Positions 25,916-35,401 of a stretch of DNA of 64,000 bases are shown in pieces. Under the pieces are notes generated by a model. It saw nothing but the letters and a program-made list of their open reading frames with translations, searched no databases and was not told the DNA's origin. Source of the DNA: JABDQZ01 sp963801985 (GTDB lineage Bacteria > Pseudomonadota > Gammaproteobacteria > Chromatiales > Chromatiaceae). The DNA lies in assembly GCA_963801985.1 (NCBI GenBank), contig CAWDGV010000003.1, forward strand, positions 186,001-250,000. The letters run 5' to 3'. How positions within the stretch are numbered: position 1 is the stretch's first letter; every line of letters starts with the position of its first letter. A program made the position numbers and the translations under genes.

Positions 25916-27505
25916 ATGTCACCTGTATTTTTTCAAGCTGCTGGCGGACTGGGCCTTTTCCTGCTGGGCATGATCGTCATGACTGACGGTCTTAAAAGGC
26001 TGACGGCCAAATATCTGCATAAAACCCTGGCACAGTTTACCCGCAGCCCCCTGTCCGGCGCATTAACCGGTGCAGGCACAACAGCAATATTACAATCATC
26101 CAGCGCCACAACCGTTGCCACTGTTGGTTTTGTCAGTGCCGGCTTACTTACTTTCCCACAGGCACTTGGCATCATTTTCGGTGCCAACCTGGGCACCACC
26201 ATTACCGGCTGGATGGTGGCCTTGCTCGGTATCAAACTGCAGCTCTCGACACTGTTGTTACCACTGATTCTGCTTGGTGTTTTACTCCATCTGTTCAGCC
26301 ACAGGCGGCTGGCCTCTGCCGGCCTGGCCATGGCCGGATTCGGGCTGATTTTTGTAGGCATCAGCATGCTGCAACAGGGTATGACCGGCCTGGAAGGACA
26401 CATCTCCCCGGCAAGCTTTCCGCAGGACACTTTTTATGGCCGTATCCAACTGGTCCTGCTGGGTATAACCATCACCCTGATAACCCAGTCTTCCAGCGCT
26501 GGCGTTGCGACAGCACTGACAGCATTGCACGCCGGCACAATCAGCTTTCCCCAGGCCGCAGCCCTGGTTATCGGCATGGATGTCGGCACTACAGTGACTG
26601 CCGCGATCGCCACCCTGGGCGGTTCCGTGGAAACCCGCAGAACAGGTTATTCGCATGTCATTTACAACCTGCTGACAGCCATTGTAGCCCTCCTGCTATT
26701 GTCACCTTTCGTTATGGCCTGGCAAAACCTCATGCCTGGCGGGCTGCATAATAACGAGATTGCATTGGTCGCATTTCATTCCGGTTTTAACCTGCTTGGT
26801 GTGGCATTGATCCTTCCCTTTGCCCAGTCGTTTGCCAGGCTCATGCAATACCTGGTACCTGCTCCTCAAATAGCCGAACTGGACCGACTCGACAGCAACC
26901 TGCTCAAGGAGCCAGCAATCGCCCTGACCGCTGTCGGCACTACACTGCAGGAAATAACCCTGCGCCTGTTTCAATATCACCATCAACTGGTTGAACAAGG
27001 CAAAACAGATCCCAGGGAATTATCAGTTATAGGTCTTATCCTCGATAAAACCCATAACTATGTAGACCAGATACACCTGTATCCCAATGACAAGCAAAGC
27101 TGGCCGCTGATCACCGCCACAGTACATACACTCGATCATTTACAGCGTTTACATGAACGCTGCGAAGAAGAAGCCGACAGAGCAGAGACCCTCGGACAGA
27201 CACAGGAACTCTCACAGATAGAACAAAAAAGCGTGGCATGGATTAACGAAATACACCGGCTAATCAAAACCGGTCAATGGCAGCAGGCATTAACCATCGC
27301 TGCACATAATTCTGAATTTCTGGAAATAAAGACCGAGGACATCAGGCAGGCCTTACTGGCTGATATTGCAATGGGAAAAACTGATGTCCCCGAAGGAACT
27401 GACAGACTGGAAGCCATTCGATGGTTACGTCGCAGCAGTTACCACATCTGGCGTATCTGTCATCACATGAATAACATCAGCAGCGGATCAATCCACAAGA
27501 CCTGA
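25916..27505 (+). CDS. Na/phosphate cotransporter family protein (NptA/YjbB-like)
   Basis: Inner-membrane protein of 529 aa. Two Na/Pi-cotransporter repeats each carry the QSSSA signature (ILQSSSATTV near 60 and ITQSSSAGVA near 185), with about eight hydrophobic segments in residues 1-310. A cytoplasmic PhoU-like helical domain fills about 340-525. Relatives move phosphate with sodium, and E. coli YjbB exports it. The start is ATG at 25916 with CCAGG about 5 bases upstream; a TTG lies one codon earlier. It is last in the moeB-to-transporter run. Confidence 0.88.
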   Translation: MSPVFFQAAGGLGLFLLGMIVMTDGLKRLTAKYLHKTLAQFTRSPLSGALTGAGTTAILQSSSATTVATVGFVSAGLLTFPQALGIIFGANLGTTITGWMVALLGIKLQLSTLLLPLILLGVLLHLFSHRRLASAGLAMAGFGLIFVGISMLQQGMTGLEGHISPASFPQDTFYGRIQLVLLGITITLITQSSSAGVATALTALHAGTISFPQAAALVIGMDVGTTVTAAIATLGGSVETRRTGYSHVIYNLLTAIVALLLLSPFVMAWQNLMPGGLHNNEIALVAFHSGFNLLGVALILPFAQSFARLMQYLVPAPQIAELDRLDSNLLKEPAIALTAVGTTLQEITLRLFQYHHQLVEQGKTDPRELSVIGLILDKTHNYVDQIHLYPNDKQSWPLITATVHTLDHLQRLHERCEEEADRAETLGQTQELSQIEQKSVAWINEIHRLIKTGQWQQALTIAAHNSEFLEIKTEDIRQALLADIAMGKTDVPEGTDRLEAIRWLRRSSYHIWRICHHMNNISSGSIHKT

Positions 27506-27525
27506 GCGCAGACCGCACATCAATG

Positions 27526-27825
27526 TTAATAAATAATTTCCTTTCTGTTCACGGGACAGCCCCCCGGGATATAACCAACAACCACACGACGAGTACAGGC
27601 CATACAGCCTGAACTGTATTCCAGGCCGCCACCATCTTTATAGATTCCGCAGACCGGACCATCCCCCGGCGGGCAGCTCAGAGGCCTTGGTTCAGGACAG
27701 GGCGTCATCTTAAGCAAGTTTTCACTTCTTCGCTCTTGCTCCTTAACATTTGAAGTAAACGTATTCATACAGCCACTTAACATGACTATCATCACAGCCA
27801 GTAAGATTTTATAAAGGTAATTCAC
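27526..27825 (-). CDS. small Kazal-like lipoprotein
   Basis: 99 aa with signal MNYLYKILLAVMIVMLSGC, whose Cys19 is a lipobox. The mature part is Cys-rich: CPEPRPLSCPPGDGPVCGIYKDGG, then YSSGCMACTRR, and GGCPVN at the end. PVCG followed by a tyrosine and spaced Cys resembles a Kazal-type protease inhibitor fold. Function unknown. It is convergent with the phosphate transporter gene, with 20 bases between stops. Confidence 0.7.
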   Translation of the reverse strand: MNYLYKILLAVMIVMLSGCMNTFTSNVKEQERRSENLLKMTPCPEPRPLSCPPGDGPVCGIYKDGGGLEYSSGCMACTRRVVVGYIPGGCPVNRKEIIY

Positions 27826-27899
27826 GTTAAATCAGCTCCTGCAATACTTTTACTCATAATAGCCTTTATACAAAAATAAAATAACTGCAGACTGGCCAG

Positions 27900-28808
27900 C
27901 TATTCCCTGTTGCTCACGATGTATTGCAGATGATCACCACCTGTACCGCAGCAACCCCCAAGGATTTTAATGCCATATTTCTGATTAAGTTCAAGCATCG
28001 CTCGTCCCCACTCAGACACTGAGTCAACTTCCAGACAGTCTGCATCATCAAGATCACAGTGATCAAGTGAAGAAGCATTAGCCTGGTAACCAATCAATCT
28101 CTCAAACAATTCATCAGGCTGATTCTGCGCGCATAGAAATGTTGGGTAGGCACAGTTCACCATGTAACCCAGTGGCTTCTCAGCAGTATTAAGGTCAATA
28201 TATTTCACAGCATCATTAAGACGGGTTCCATCCAGCATACGTCCATCTCTGGAAATGACGAAACTGATGATATAAGGCAAACCTGTCAATTCCATGGCTT
28301 TTGCAATGCCCAGCGCTTCGTTCACATTAGGCAATGTCTCGGCAATGAGATAATCAACTTCACCGAGAGCAAGTTGTTCTACTTGCCATTGATGAAATGA
28401 TTGTGCCTGCGCTATCGATAATCCTTCAGCGGGCTGGTAACAGTCATTTTTGCACCCCACCAAACCACCGATTTTTATTTCACTGCCTGGATGAATTTGT
28501 GCATCTCGAAACTTCTGCAAAAATTTCACTGCCTCGAGATTGATTGAAGCTGAAATTTCTGCGGCATGCACTCTTGCTTCATTGGCTCGCCATGTTGGCG
28601 TACACAGCAAGATGGGAATAGCGGCTTCAGCAGCAATATCAACATACTCCTGATAAATTTCAATCAGGGCCTTGCTGCCTTTTGCGTCATATATCAGCGG
28701 TGCATTGAGCAGCTGGGAGTGCAGCTTGCAATCACTGCCACGGCGCAATCGTTCTACAACTGCCCCTTCCATGAGTAGCAACCGGTTATCTGCAAGAATC
28801 TGCTGCAT
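27900..28808 (-). CDS. homocysteine S-methyltransferase family protein
   Basis: About 302 aa. The zinc-binding cysteines of the family are present: NCAYPTFL near residue 217 and GGCCGTGG near 290. The N-terminus LLLMEGAVVERLRR fits the barrel start. Relatives (MmuM type) transfer a methyl group from S-methylmethionine or betaine-like donors to homocysteine, making methionine; the donor here cannot be told. ATG at 28808 is used, and a TTG three codons earlier is possible. It lies 34 bases after gatB on the same strand. Confidence 0.85.
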   Translation of the reverse strand: MQQILADNRLLLMEGAVVERLRRGSDCKLHSQLLNAPLIYDAKGSKALIEIYQEYVDIAAEAAIPILLCTPTWRANEARVHAAEISASINLEAVKFLQKFRDAQIHPGSEIKIGGLVGCKNDCYQPAEGLSIAQAQSFHQWQVEQLALGEVDYLIAETLPNVNEALGIAKAMELTGLPYIISFVISRDGRMLDGTRLNDAVKYIDLNTAEKPLGYMVNCAYPTFLCAQNQPDELFERLIGYQANASSLDHCDLDDADCLEVDSVSEWGRAMLELNQKYGIKILGGCCGTGGDHLQYIVSNRE

Positions 28809-28842
28809 GCAAGACAAGGCTCAGGTAAAAAGCCGGGGAAAT

Positions 28843-30285
28843 CTAACCCAGTTTTTCATTCAACAGTTGATTTACCTGCTGGGGATTGGCCTTGCCTTTG
28901 GATTCCTTCATCACCTGACCCACGAAAAAGCCCAGCATCTTGGGACGCTTCTTCTCATCAGCATTACGGAAATTTTCTACCTGCTGTGGATTATTGGCGA
29001 TAACTTCATCCACAATTTTCTCAATCGCACCGGAATCGGTAATCTGCTTCAGACCCCTGGCTTCAATGATTGCATCAGCATCACCTTCACCATTCCAGAT
29101 TGCTTCAAAAACCTGCTTGGCAATTTTTCCGGAAATCGTGTTATCCGCAATTCTGCTCAACAAGCCGCCCAGCTGTTCAGCGGTCACAGGCGACTGCTCA
29201 AATGCAACGTCAGCCTTGTTCAGGGCAGCAGTGAGTTCACCGTTCACCCAGTTGGCTGCCAGCCTCGCATCACTACAGGCTTTCACAACCTGCTCATAAT
29301 AATCCGCCACATCAATACTGCCGGTTAACTGGTCTGCATCAGCATCAGACAGGCTATATTCCTGTGCAAAGCGCTCTCGCTTGGCATCCGGCAATTCTGG
29401 CAATGCGCTTGCCACGCTATCAATCAGCGCATCATCGAGCTCGACTGGCAACAGGTCGGGATCAGGGAAATAACGATAATCGTTAGCCTCCTCCTTGGAA
29501 CGCATGGAACGCGTTTCGTCCTTGTTCGCATCATACAGGCGCGTTTCCTGCACCACCTGTCCTCCTGACTCGATAACGTCAATCTGTCGTTCAATCTCGA
29601 AATTAATCGCTTTTTCCAGAAAGCGGAACGAGTTGAGGTTTTTCAGCTCAGCACGTGTTCCCAGCTTTTCCTCACCTTTCGGGCGAATCGAAACGTTGGC
29701 ATCACAACGGAATGAACCTTCCTGCATGTTGCCGTCGCAGATCCCTATATAACGAACCAGCTGGTGAATTTTTTTCGCGTAAGCCACTGCCTCTTTAGCC
29801 GAAGACATATCCGGTTCAGAGACAATTTCCAGCAATGGCGTGCCTGCCCGGTTCAGGTCAATCCCCGTCATACCGTGAAAATCCTCATGCAGGGATTTAC
29901 CGGCATCCTCTTCAAGATGCGCACGCGTAACACCAACCTTTTTAACCTCTCCATCCTCCAGAATAATGTCCACGCTTCCCTTGCCAACAATGGGCAGCTC
30001 AAACTGGCTGATCTGGTAACCCTTCGGTAAATCAGGATAAAAATAGTTTTTGCGGGCAAAAACGGAACGGCGGCCCAGTTCAGCGTCAATGGCAACACCA
30101 AAGCGAACAGCCATTTGTACTGCCTGCTGGTTCAATACAGGCAACACACCAGGCAAACCCAGGTCAACGTTACAGGCCTGCGTGTTAGGTTCTGCGCCAA
30201 ATGCAGTTGACGCCCCCGAGAAAATTTTTGATTTAGTTGCTAACTGGGCATGAATCTCAAGCCCGATAACTGTTTCCCATTGCAT
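28843..30285 (-). CDS. gatB: aspartyl/glutamyl-tRNA amidotransferase subunit B
   Basis: Kinase subunit of GatCAB, which converts Glu-tRNA(Gln) or Asp-tRNA(Asn) to the amidated forms; 480 aa. VIGLEIHAQLATKSK opens the cradle domain, GIDLNRAGTPLLEIVSEPD and RCDANVSIRP follow, and the C-terminal YqeY-like tail domain is near 330-480. It follows gatA by 20 bases. GatCAB together with a tRNA-Gln gene suggests that indirect Asn or Gln charging occurs here. Confidence 0.97.
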   Translation of the reverse strand: MQWETVIGLEIHAQLATKSKIFSGASTAFGAEPNTQACNVDLGLPGVLPVLNQQAVQMAVRFGVAIDAELGRRSVFARKNYFYPDLPKGYQISQFELPIVGKGSVDIILEDGEVKKVGVTRAHLEEDAGKSLHEDFHGMTGIDLNRAGTPLLEIVSEPDMSSAKEAVAYAKKIHQLVRYIGICDGNMQEGSFRCDANVSIRPKGEEKLGTRAELKNLNSFRFLEKAINFEIERQIDVIESGGQVVQETRLYDANKDETRSMRSKEEANDYRYFPDPDLLPVELDDALIDSVASALPELPDAKRERFAQEYSLSDADADQLTGSIDVADYYEQVVKACSDARLAANWVNGELTAALNKADVAFEQSPVTAEQLGGLLSRIADNTISGKIAKQVFEAIWNGEGDADAIIEARGLKQITDSGAIEKIVDEVIANNPQQVENFRNADEKKRPKMLGFFVGQVMKESKGKANPQQVNQLLNEKLG

Positions 30286-30305
30286 AATCGGTTTCGCTCC
30301 AGACT

Positions 30306-31760
30306 CTATTTAAAACTCTCTGGCACCTGTTGATGCCAGTCAGTTACCTGTTGATATCGATGCGCAACATTTAATAATCGCGCTTCATCGAAATAGTTCC
30401 CAATGACCTGCAGGCCAACAGGCATGCCATCAACCGGTTCACAGGGAATCGACATGCCAGGCAAGCCAGCCAGGTTGGTGGCAATCGTATAAATATCAGA
30501 AAGATACATGGTTACCGGGTCATCGGATTTTTCACCCAGCTTAAAAGCAGTAGTCGGTGAAGTTGGACCCATGATGACATCACACTGTTTGAATGCCTGT
30601 TCAAAATCATCTGAAATCAGGTGGCGAATCTGCTGGGCTTTCAGGTAGTAGGCATCGTAATAACCGGCAGACAAGGCATAGGCACCTATCATGATGCGCC
30701 GCTTAACCTCGGGACCAAAACCTTCAGCCCGGGATCGCTTGTAAAGATCTTCCAGATCACGGGGATTTTCACATCGATGACCAAAACGCACGCCATCAAA
30801 GCGGGACAGGTTGGATGAGCATTCAGCTGGAGCAACCACGTAGTATACCGGCACAGAGAGGCCCGAGTTCGGCAGGCTGATATCGACAATTTCAGCACCG
30901 AGCTCACGGTATTTTTCGATTGCTGCACGCACGGAGGCTTCAACCCGGGAATCAAGGCCCTCGCCAAAATATTCTTTTGCAACACCTATCTTCAGACCGG
31001 CCAGCTCATTGTTCAGCCCTTTCATATAATCCGGTACATCGGCCTGCATCGATGTTGAGTCGCGCTCATCAAAGCCAGCCATTGCCTGCAATAGAATGGC
31101 GGCATCCTCGGCATTGGCCGCCATTGGTCCCGCCTGGTCCAGACTGGAAGCAAAAGCGATCATGCCATAACGTGAAACCCGACCGTATGTGGGCTTAATG
31201 CCGGTAATACCGCAAAGTGCGGCAGGCTGCCTGATTGAGCCGCCAGTATCAGTCCCTGTAGCAGCGACTGCCAGTCTTGCCGCCACCGCCGCGGCTGAGC
31301 CACCGGATGAACCACCGGGGACGGTCCCGGTATCCCAGGGGTTTTTGACCGGGCCGTACCAGCTGGTTTCATTGGATGAACCCATGGCGAATTCATCCAT
31401 GTTGGTTTTACCCAGCATAACCACGCCAGCCTGCTTCATTTTAGTAACGACTGTCGCATCGTAGGGTGAAACAAATGAATCCAGCATTTTTGAAGCACAG
31501 GATGTACGAACCCCGTCTGTACAGAAAATATCCTTGTGGGCTATCGGAATACCTATAAGCAAACCTTCTTCACCCGCCTGTATACGGGCATCAGCCGCTT
31601 CGGCCTGCCTGATGGCATCCTCTTCAGCCAAGGTAATAAAACTGTTTAACTGGCCGTCAAATTTTTTAATGCGGTCAAGAAAATACTGAGTCAGTTGTAC
31701 ACTGGTAAATTCGCCTGCGCGCAAACCTGCCGCAAGCTCTGCGATACTCTTGTTATGCAT
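30306..31760 (-). CDS. gatA: aspartyl/glutamyl-tRNA amidotransferase subunit A
   Basis: Glutaminase subunit of GatCAB that frees ammonia from glutamine; 484 aa. The amidase catalytic triad is complete: Lys76 in AHKDIFC, cis-Ser151 in PGGSSGGSAAA and nucleophile Ser175 in TDTGGSIRQPA. It starts 4 bases after gatC, so the two are coupled. Confidence 0.98.
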   Translation of the reverse strand: MHNKSIAELAAGLRAGEFTSVQLTQYFLDRIKKFDGQLNSFITLAEEDAIRQAEAADARIQAGEEGLLIGIPIAHKDIFCTDGVRTSCASKMLDSFVSPYDATVVTKMKQAGVVMLGKTNMDEFAMGSSNETSWYGPVKNPWDTGTVPGGSSGGSAAAVAARLAVAATGTDTGGSIRQPAALCGITGIKPTYGRVSRYGMIAFASSLDQAGPMAANAEDAAILLQAMAGFDERDSTSMQADVPDYMKGLNNELAGLKIGVAKEYFGEGLDSRVEASVRAAIEKYRELGAEIVDISLPNSGLSVPVYYVVAPAECSSNLSRFDGVRFGHRCENPRDLEDLYKRSRAEGFGPEVKRRIMIGAYALSAGYYDAYYLKAQQIRHLISDDFEQAFKQCDVIMGPTSPTTAFKLGEKSDDPVTMYLSDIYTIATNLAGLPGMSIPCEPVDGMPVGLQVIGNYFDEARLLNVAHRYQQVTDWHQQVPESFK

Positions 31761-31764
31761 GTGA

Positions 31765-32052
31765 TTACTCGATTACCTTGGGGACGAGGTACAAGCCATT
31801 TTCAACAGCGGGTGCTATCGACTGGAATTTTTCACGCTGGTCGGATTCAGAAACCACATCGGGTCTAAGCCTTTGCGTCATGTGCAGAGGGTGCGACATG
31901 GGCAGGACATTCCGGGTATCGACTTTCTCCATCTGTTCAACAAGATCGAGAATATTTGTCAGGTCTGTGGCAACTGCCGTTTTCTCATCGTCTGTTACAG
32001 CCAATCGCGCCAGATGCGCTATTTTCTGAACATCGTCTGGTGTCAGGGACAT
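31765..32052 (-). CDS. gatC: aspartyl/glutamyl-tRNA amidotransferase subunit C
   Basis: Small subunit that wraps and stabilises GatA and GatB; 95 aa. It has the family features: KIAHLARLAVTDDEK at the start, ILDLVEQMEKVDT in the middle, and the conserved LRPDVV followed by FLVPKVIE-like YLVPKVIE at the end. It is first gene of gatCAB. In relatives it is divergent from mreB; here cheV lies between them. Confidence 0.96.
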   Translation of the reverse strand: MSLTPDDVQKIAHLARLAVTDDEKTAVATDLTNILDLVEQMEKVDTRNVLPMSHPLHMTQRLRPDVVSESDQREKFQSIAPAVENGLYLVPKVIE

Positions 32053-32187
32053 GTTTACCTCTGCTAGCTGTTCGGCTATCCGTCAGGTTGGATAAAGCTG
32101 CAAAAGGTATCACATCCCAAGACTAAAAACAGCGTTGGCTGTTACTGGAAGTGCATTAAACCGGGTTAAATTGAGACCGGGGAAAGC

Positions 32188-33150
32188 TCAGTCTGCACCA
32201 TGGATCATTTCTTCAAGTTTTGCTGACAGCTCCCTGGGCTGGAATTTCGACACATAGGCATCCGCGCCAACATTGCGCCCCAGGTTCTGGTTCTGCCCCG
32301 CCGTCAGCGAGGAATGCATAACAACAGGAATACCATCAAAGCGATTATCGGCCTTGATTTTTCGGGTCAGCACGTAGCCATCCATTTCCGGCATTTCGAC
32401 ATCCGTGAGGATCAGGCTGATTTCGTTTTTGATATCCCGACCAGTAGCATCACAATGATCGGCAATATTCTGCAGCATTTTCCAGGCCTCGGCACCATTG
32501 ATTGCACTTAAATGCCGCAGGCCCATGCGATCAAGTGTTCCCACAATCTGCGAGCGCGCTACACTGGAATCATCCGCAAAAACTACGGTGTGATCCCGGT
32601 TACGTTCATTTTCAAGGATACCTTCAAAGACCATGTCATCGTCATAGAAACCAGCCGTTTCAGCCAGCACTTTCTCGACATCCATGATCATCACCAGGCG
32701 CTTGTCTTTCAACTCGGTAACCGCTGTAACCAGCCCGCCGAGACGGCTTGCCAGCATGGGTGGTGGTGCCTTGACTTCATCCCAGCTAAGACGCTGGATC
32801 ATGTCAACAGAATCTACCAGGAAGCCCTGCACATTCTTGTTGTACTCGGTAATCATCAGGATACTGGGTTTGCGGTTTGACTTGACGCCACAGAATTTCG
32901 GCAGGTTGACCACTGGCACCATTGCGCCACGCAGGCTGACCATACCCTCTACAGCATCCGGCATATCGGGTGCCTGGGTAATCTCGGGAACACGCATAAC
33001 TTCGCGAACCTTAAAGACATTAATGCCAAAAACCTCGTCACGTTCTGACTCGGCATCCTGACCCAGGCTAAATAACAGCACTTCAAGTTTGTTGGCGCCA
33101 GCCAGGCTGGTTCTGTCATCAACTGACTGAATAAAACTGTTTGCGGACAT
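32188..33150 (-). CDS. cheV: chemotaxis protein CheV
   Basis: Coupling protein with a CheW-like domain (about 20-165) and a receiver domain (about 190-315); 320 aa. The receiver has the acidic pair FADDSS, phosphorylatable Asp250 in LTDVEMPEMDG and Lys in YVSKFQP. CheV links chemoreceptors to CheA and tunes signalling through phosphorylation. No other chemotaxis gene is in the window. It is placed between gatC and mreB, which are neighbours in many relatives. Confidence 0.95.
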   Translation of the reverse strand: MSANSFIQSVDDRTSLAGANKLEVLLFSLGQDAESERDEVFGINVFKVREVMRVPEITQAPDMPDAVEGMVSLRGAMVPVVNLPKFCGVKSNRKPSILMITEYNKNVQGFLVDSVDMIQRLSWDEVKAPPPMLASRLGGLVTAVTELKDKRLVMIMDVEKVLAETAGFYDDDMVFEGILENERNRDHTVVFADDSSVARSQIVGTLDRMGLRHLSAINGAEAWKMLQNIADHCDATGRDIKNEISLILTDVEMPEMDGYVLTRKIKADNRFDGIPVVMHSSLTAGQNQNLGRNVGADAYVSKFQPRELSAKLEEMIHGAD

Positions 33151-33228
33151 TCATCTTCCCCCAGATTTTTTTCTTATCCGGTGATGCTAACGGCAATTTA
33201 CAGGATAACTTTAGACTGTTTCTCACTT

Positions 33229-33234
33229 TATAAT
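33229..33234 (+). promoter_or_regulatory. possible mreB -10 box
   Basis: A perfect TATAAT lies in the 238-base divergent region between cheV and mreB, about 155 bases before the mreB ATG. The -35 sequence at 17 bases upstream (TAACTT) is weak. A perfect CTTGCTG/CAGCAAG hairpin at 33292-33309 lies in the would-be leader. Both are tentative. Confidence 0.3.
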
Positions 33235-33388
33235 GATAATTTCCATTAAACTCTGTATAAATTAACCCATTGAAGTATTACTCGCACACACCTTGCTGTT
33301 ACCAGCAAGCATTGCTAGATTACGCTAATTATTAAGCCCATGACCCAAGGGCTACTCATATACACCCACCAAAGGAAAGTAGTTCAGA

Positions 33389-34438
33389 ATGTTTCTAAGA
33401 CGTATACGCGGGATTTTTTCCAACGACCTGTCAATCGACCTTGGCACAGCCAACACCCTGATTTATGCACGCGACCAGGGAATCGTGCTGAATGAACCAT
33501 CAGTCGTTGCCATCCGCCAGGATCCTTCCCGGGGCGGACAGAAATCGGTGGCTGCTGTTGGTGAAGAGGCCAAGCAGATGCTCGGTAGAACTCCCCGCAA
33601 CATTACCGCCATCCGCCCAATGAAAGATGGCGTTATTGCTGACTTCACTGTAACGGAAAAAATGCTGCAGTACTTTATTCACAAAGTACATGAATCAAAG
33701 ATTATCCGTCCAAGTCCCCGCGTTTTGATTTGCGTTCCCTGTGGTTCCACCCAGGTTGAACGCCGCGCCATCCGTGAATCTGCTGCCGGTGCTGGTGCCC
33801 GCGAGGTTTACCTGATCGAAGAGCCCATGTCGGCTGCTATTGGCGCCGGACTGCCGGTGGAAGAAGCACGTGGATCGATGGTACTGGACATTGGCGGCGG
33901 CACCTCGGAAGTTGCCATCCTGTCACTTAACGGCATCGTCTACTCCAATTCGGCACGTATCGGTGGTGACAAATTTGATGAAGCCATCATCAACTACATA
34001 CGCCGTAACTACGGAACCCTGGTCGGCGAAGCCACTGCTGAAAGAATCAAAAAAGAGATTGGCACTGCGTTTCCAGGCAATGAAGTCCGTGAAATCGAAG
34101 TCAAGGGACGTAATCTTGCTGAAGGCGTACCCCGCAGTTTTACATTGAACAGCAACGAAATTCTCGAAGCCCTGCAGGAACCGCTGACCGGAATCATCAA
34201 TGCCGTCAAAAAAGCACTGGAACAGACCCCGCCCGAGTTGGGTGCGGATGTTGCGGAGCGCGGTATCGTGTTAACCGGTGGCGGCGCCTTGCTGACAGAT
34301 CTCGACCGGCTCATTGAAGAGGAAACCGGCCTGCCTGTTATCGTAGCGGAAGACCCTCTGACCTGTGTTGCCAGGGGTGGCGGACGCGCACTGGAATTAA
34401 TGGATGAACGCGGCGGTGATCTGTTCACCGTAGAGTAA
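33389..34438 (+). CDS. mreB: rod shape-determining protein MreB
   Basis: Bacterial actin that directs lateral cell-wall growth; 349 aa (E. coli 347). The phosphate-1 motif is SIDLGTANTLIYA, phosphate-2 is LDIGGGTSEVAI, and the adenosine motif is VLTGGGALL. A ribosome binding site AAGGAAAG precedes the ATG. It heads mreB-mreC-mreD-mrdA-rodA-mltB-rlpA, so the cell should be rod-shaped with a MreB elongasome. Confidence 0.98.
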   Translation: MFLRRIRGIFSNDLSIDLGTANTLIYARDQGIVLNEPSVVAIRQDPSRGGQKSVAAVGEEAKQMLGRTPRNITAIRPMKDGVIADFTVTEKMLQYFIHKVHESKIIRPSPRVLICVPCGSTQVERRAIRESAAGAGAREVYLIEEPMSAAIGAGLPVEEARGSMVLDIGGGTSEVAILSLNGIVYSNSARIGGDKFDEAIINYIRRNYGTLVGEATAERIKKEIGTAFPGNEVREIEVKGRNLAEGVPRSFTLNSNEILEALQEPLTGIINAVKKALEQTPPELGADVAERGIVLTGGGALLTDLDRLIEEETGLPVIVAEDPLTCVARGGGRALELMDERGGDLFTVE

Positions 34439-34451
34439 GACCCGCTATTCC

Positions 34452-34458
34452 GGAGAGG
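34452..34458 (+). promoter_or_regulatory. ribosome binding site of mreC without a canonical start codon
   Basis: GGAGAGG is a strong Shine-Dalgarno sequence 13 bases past the mreB stop. No ATG, GTG or TTG occurs in any frame within the next 20 bases. The in-frame codon at the right distance (7 bases) is ATC at 34466. Confidence 0.7.
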
Positions 34459-34465
34459 TAACACT

Positions 34466-35401
34466 ATCAAACAGATATTCGCAGCAGGACCGGCGTTATC
34501 AACCCGTGTATTCATTGCGGTAACGCTGTCCCTGCTTCTGATGATTGTCGATCACCGCTCACAGGTTCTTCAGCCTTTGCGTTCAGCCCTGTCATTTATA
34601 ACGCACCCGTTACTGCTGGTTGCCGATTCGCCCACATCAATTGCGGAATGGTTAAGTGAAACCACCAGTGATCAGCGAAGTCTGCTGGAGCAAAACCGTG
34701 AATTGCAGAAAGAAAAAATTCTGCTACAGGCCAGGTTACAAAAGTTCGAAGCACTCGAAGCTGAAAACCTGCGACTTAGGAACCTGCTGGATTCCTCTTT
34801 CAAGGTAGGCGAACGGGTGCTAATTGCCGAATTATCTGCCGTTGAACTCGATCCATATCGACAGCAGATTGTAATTAATAAAGGTACTCGCTCTGACGTT
34901 TTCGTCGGCCAGCCAGTACTGGATGCCCATGCGGTCATGGGACAGGTCATCAGCACATCACCCATCAATTCCAGTGTGTTACTCATTACTGATGCCAGTC
35001 ATGCACTTCCGGTACAGGTTTCCCGCAATGGATTACGCACCGTGGCTGTCGGCACAGGCGAGATAAACCGCCTCAGCCTGCCCTTTCTGCCACGCAATGC
35101 CGACATCAAGCCGGGCGACACGCTCGTGACATCCGGCTTGGGCGGGGTTTTTCCACCAGGTTACCCGGTCGCCAGGGTTGAGAAAGTTTTCCAGGAAGCC
35201 GGGCAGCATTTTTCTTCCGTAAATGCCACGCCTCTGGCACACCTTGACCGTAGTCGCGAAGTGCTGCTGGTATGGACGATAGAACAGCACGCAGAAGTGA
35301 CAGAAACAATTGATAATGAGCCCCAGGCTGAGACGGAGGATCCGGTTGAAGCCTCAACAACCGAGACCGAAAACGCCTCCCAGGAAGAGATTCCATTATG
35401 A
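34466..35401 (+). CDS. mreC: rod shape-determining protein MreC, apparent ATC start
   Basis: Periplasmic scaffold of the elongasome, joined to the inner membrane by one N-terminal segment. From 34466 the frame reads IKQIFAAGPALSTR, then the hydrophobic VFIAVTLSLLLMIV, then DHR, which matches the usual MreC N-terminus (MKxIF...R...L...D.R). The only standard start, ATG at 34541, has no ribosome binding site and would remove the membrane anchor. ATC at 34466 is 7 bases after GGAGAGG. The coiled coil is near residues 65-95 and the beta-domain follows to about 270, ending in an acidic tail. Either ATC is the start or the base call is wrong. It overlaps mreD by ATGA. Confidence 0.85.
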   Translation: MKQIFAAGPALSTRVFIAVTLSLLLMIVDHRSQVLQPLRSALSFITHPLLLVADSPTSIAEWLSETTSDQRSLLEQNRELQKEKILLQARLQKFEALEAENLRLRNLLDSSFKVGERVLIAELSAVELDPYRQQIVINKGTRSDVFVGQPVLDAHAVMGQVISTSPINSSVLLITDASHALPVQVSRNGLRTVAVGTGEINRLSLPFLPRNADIKPGDTLVTSGLGGVFPPGYPVARVEKVFQEAGQHFSSVNATPLAHLDRSREVLLVWTIEQHAEVTETIDNEPQAETEDPVEASTTETENASQEEIPL

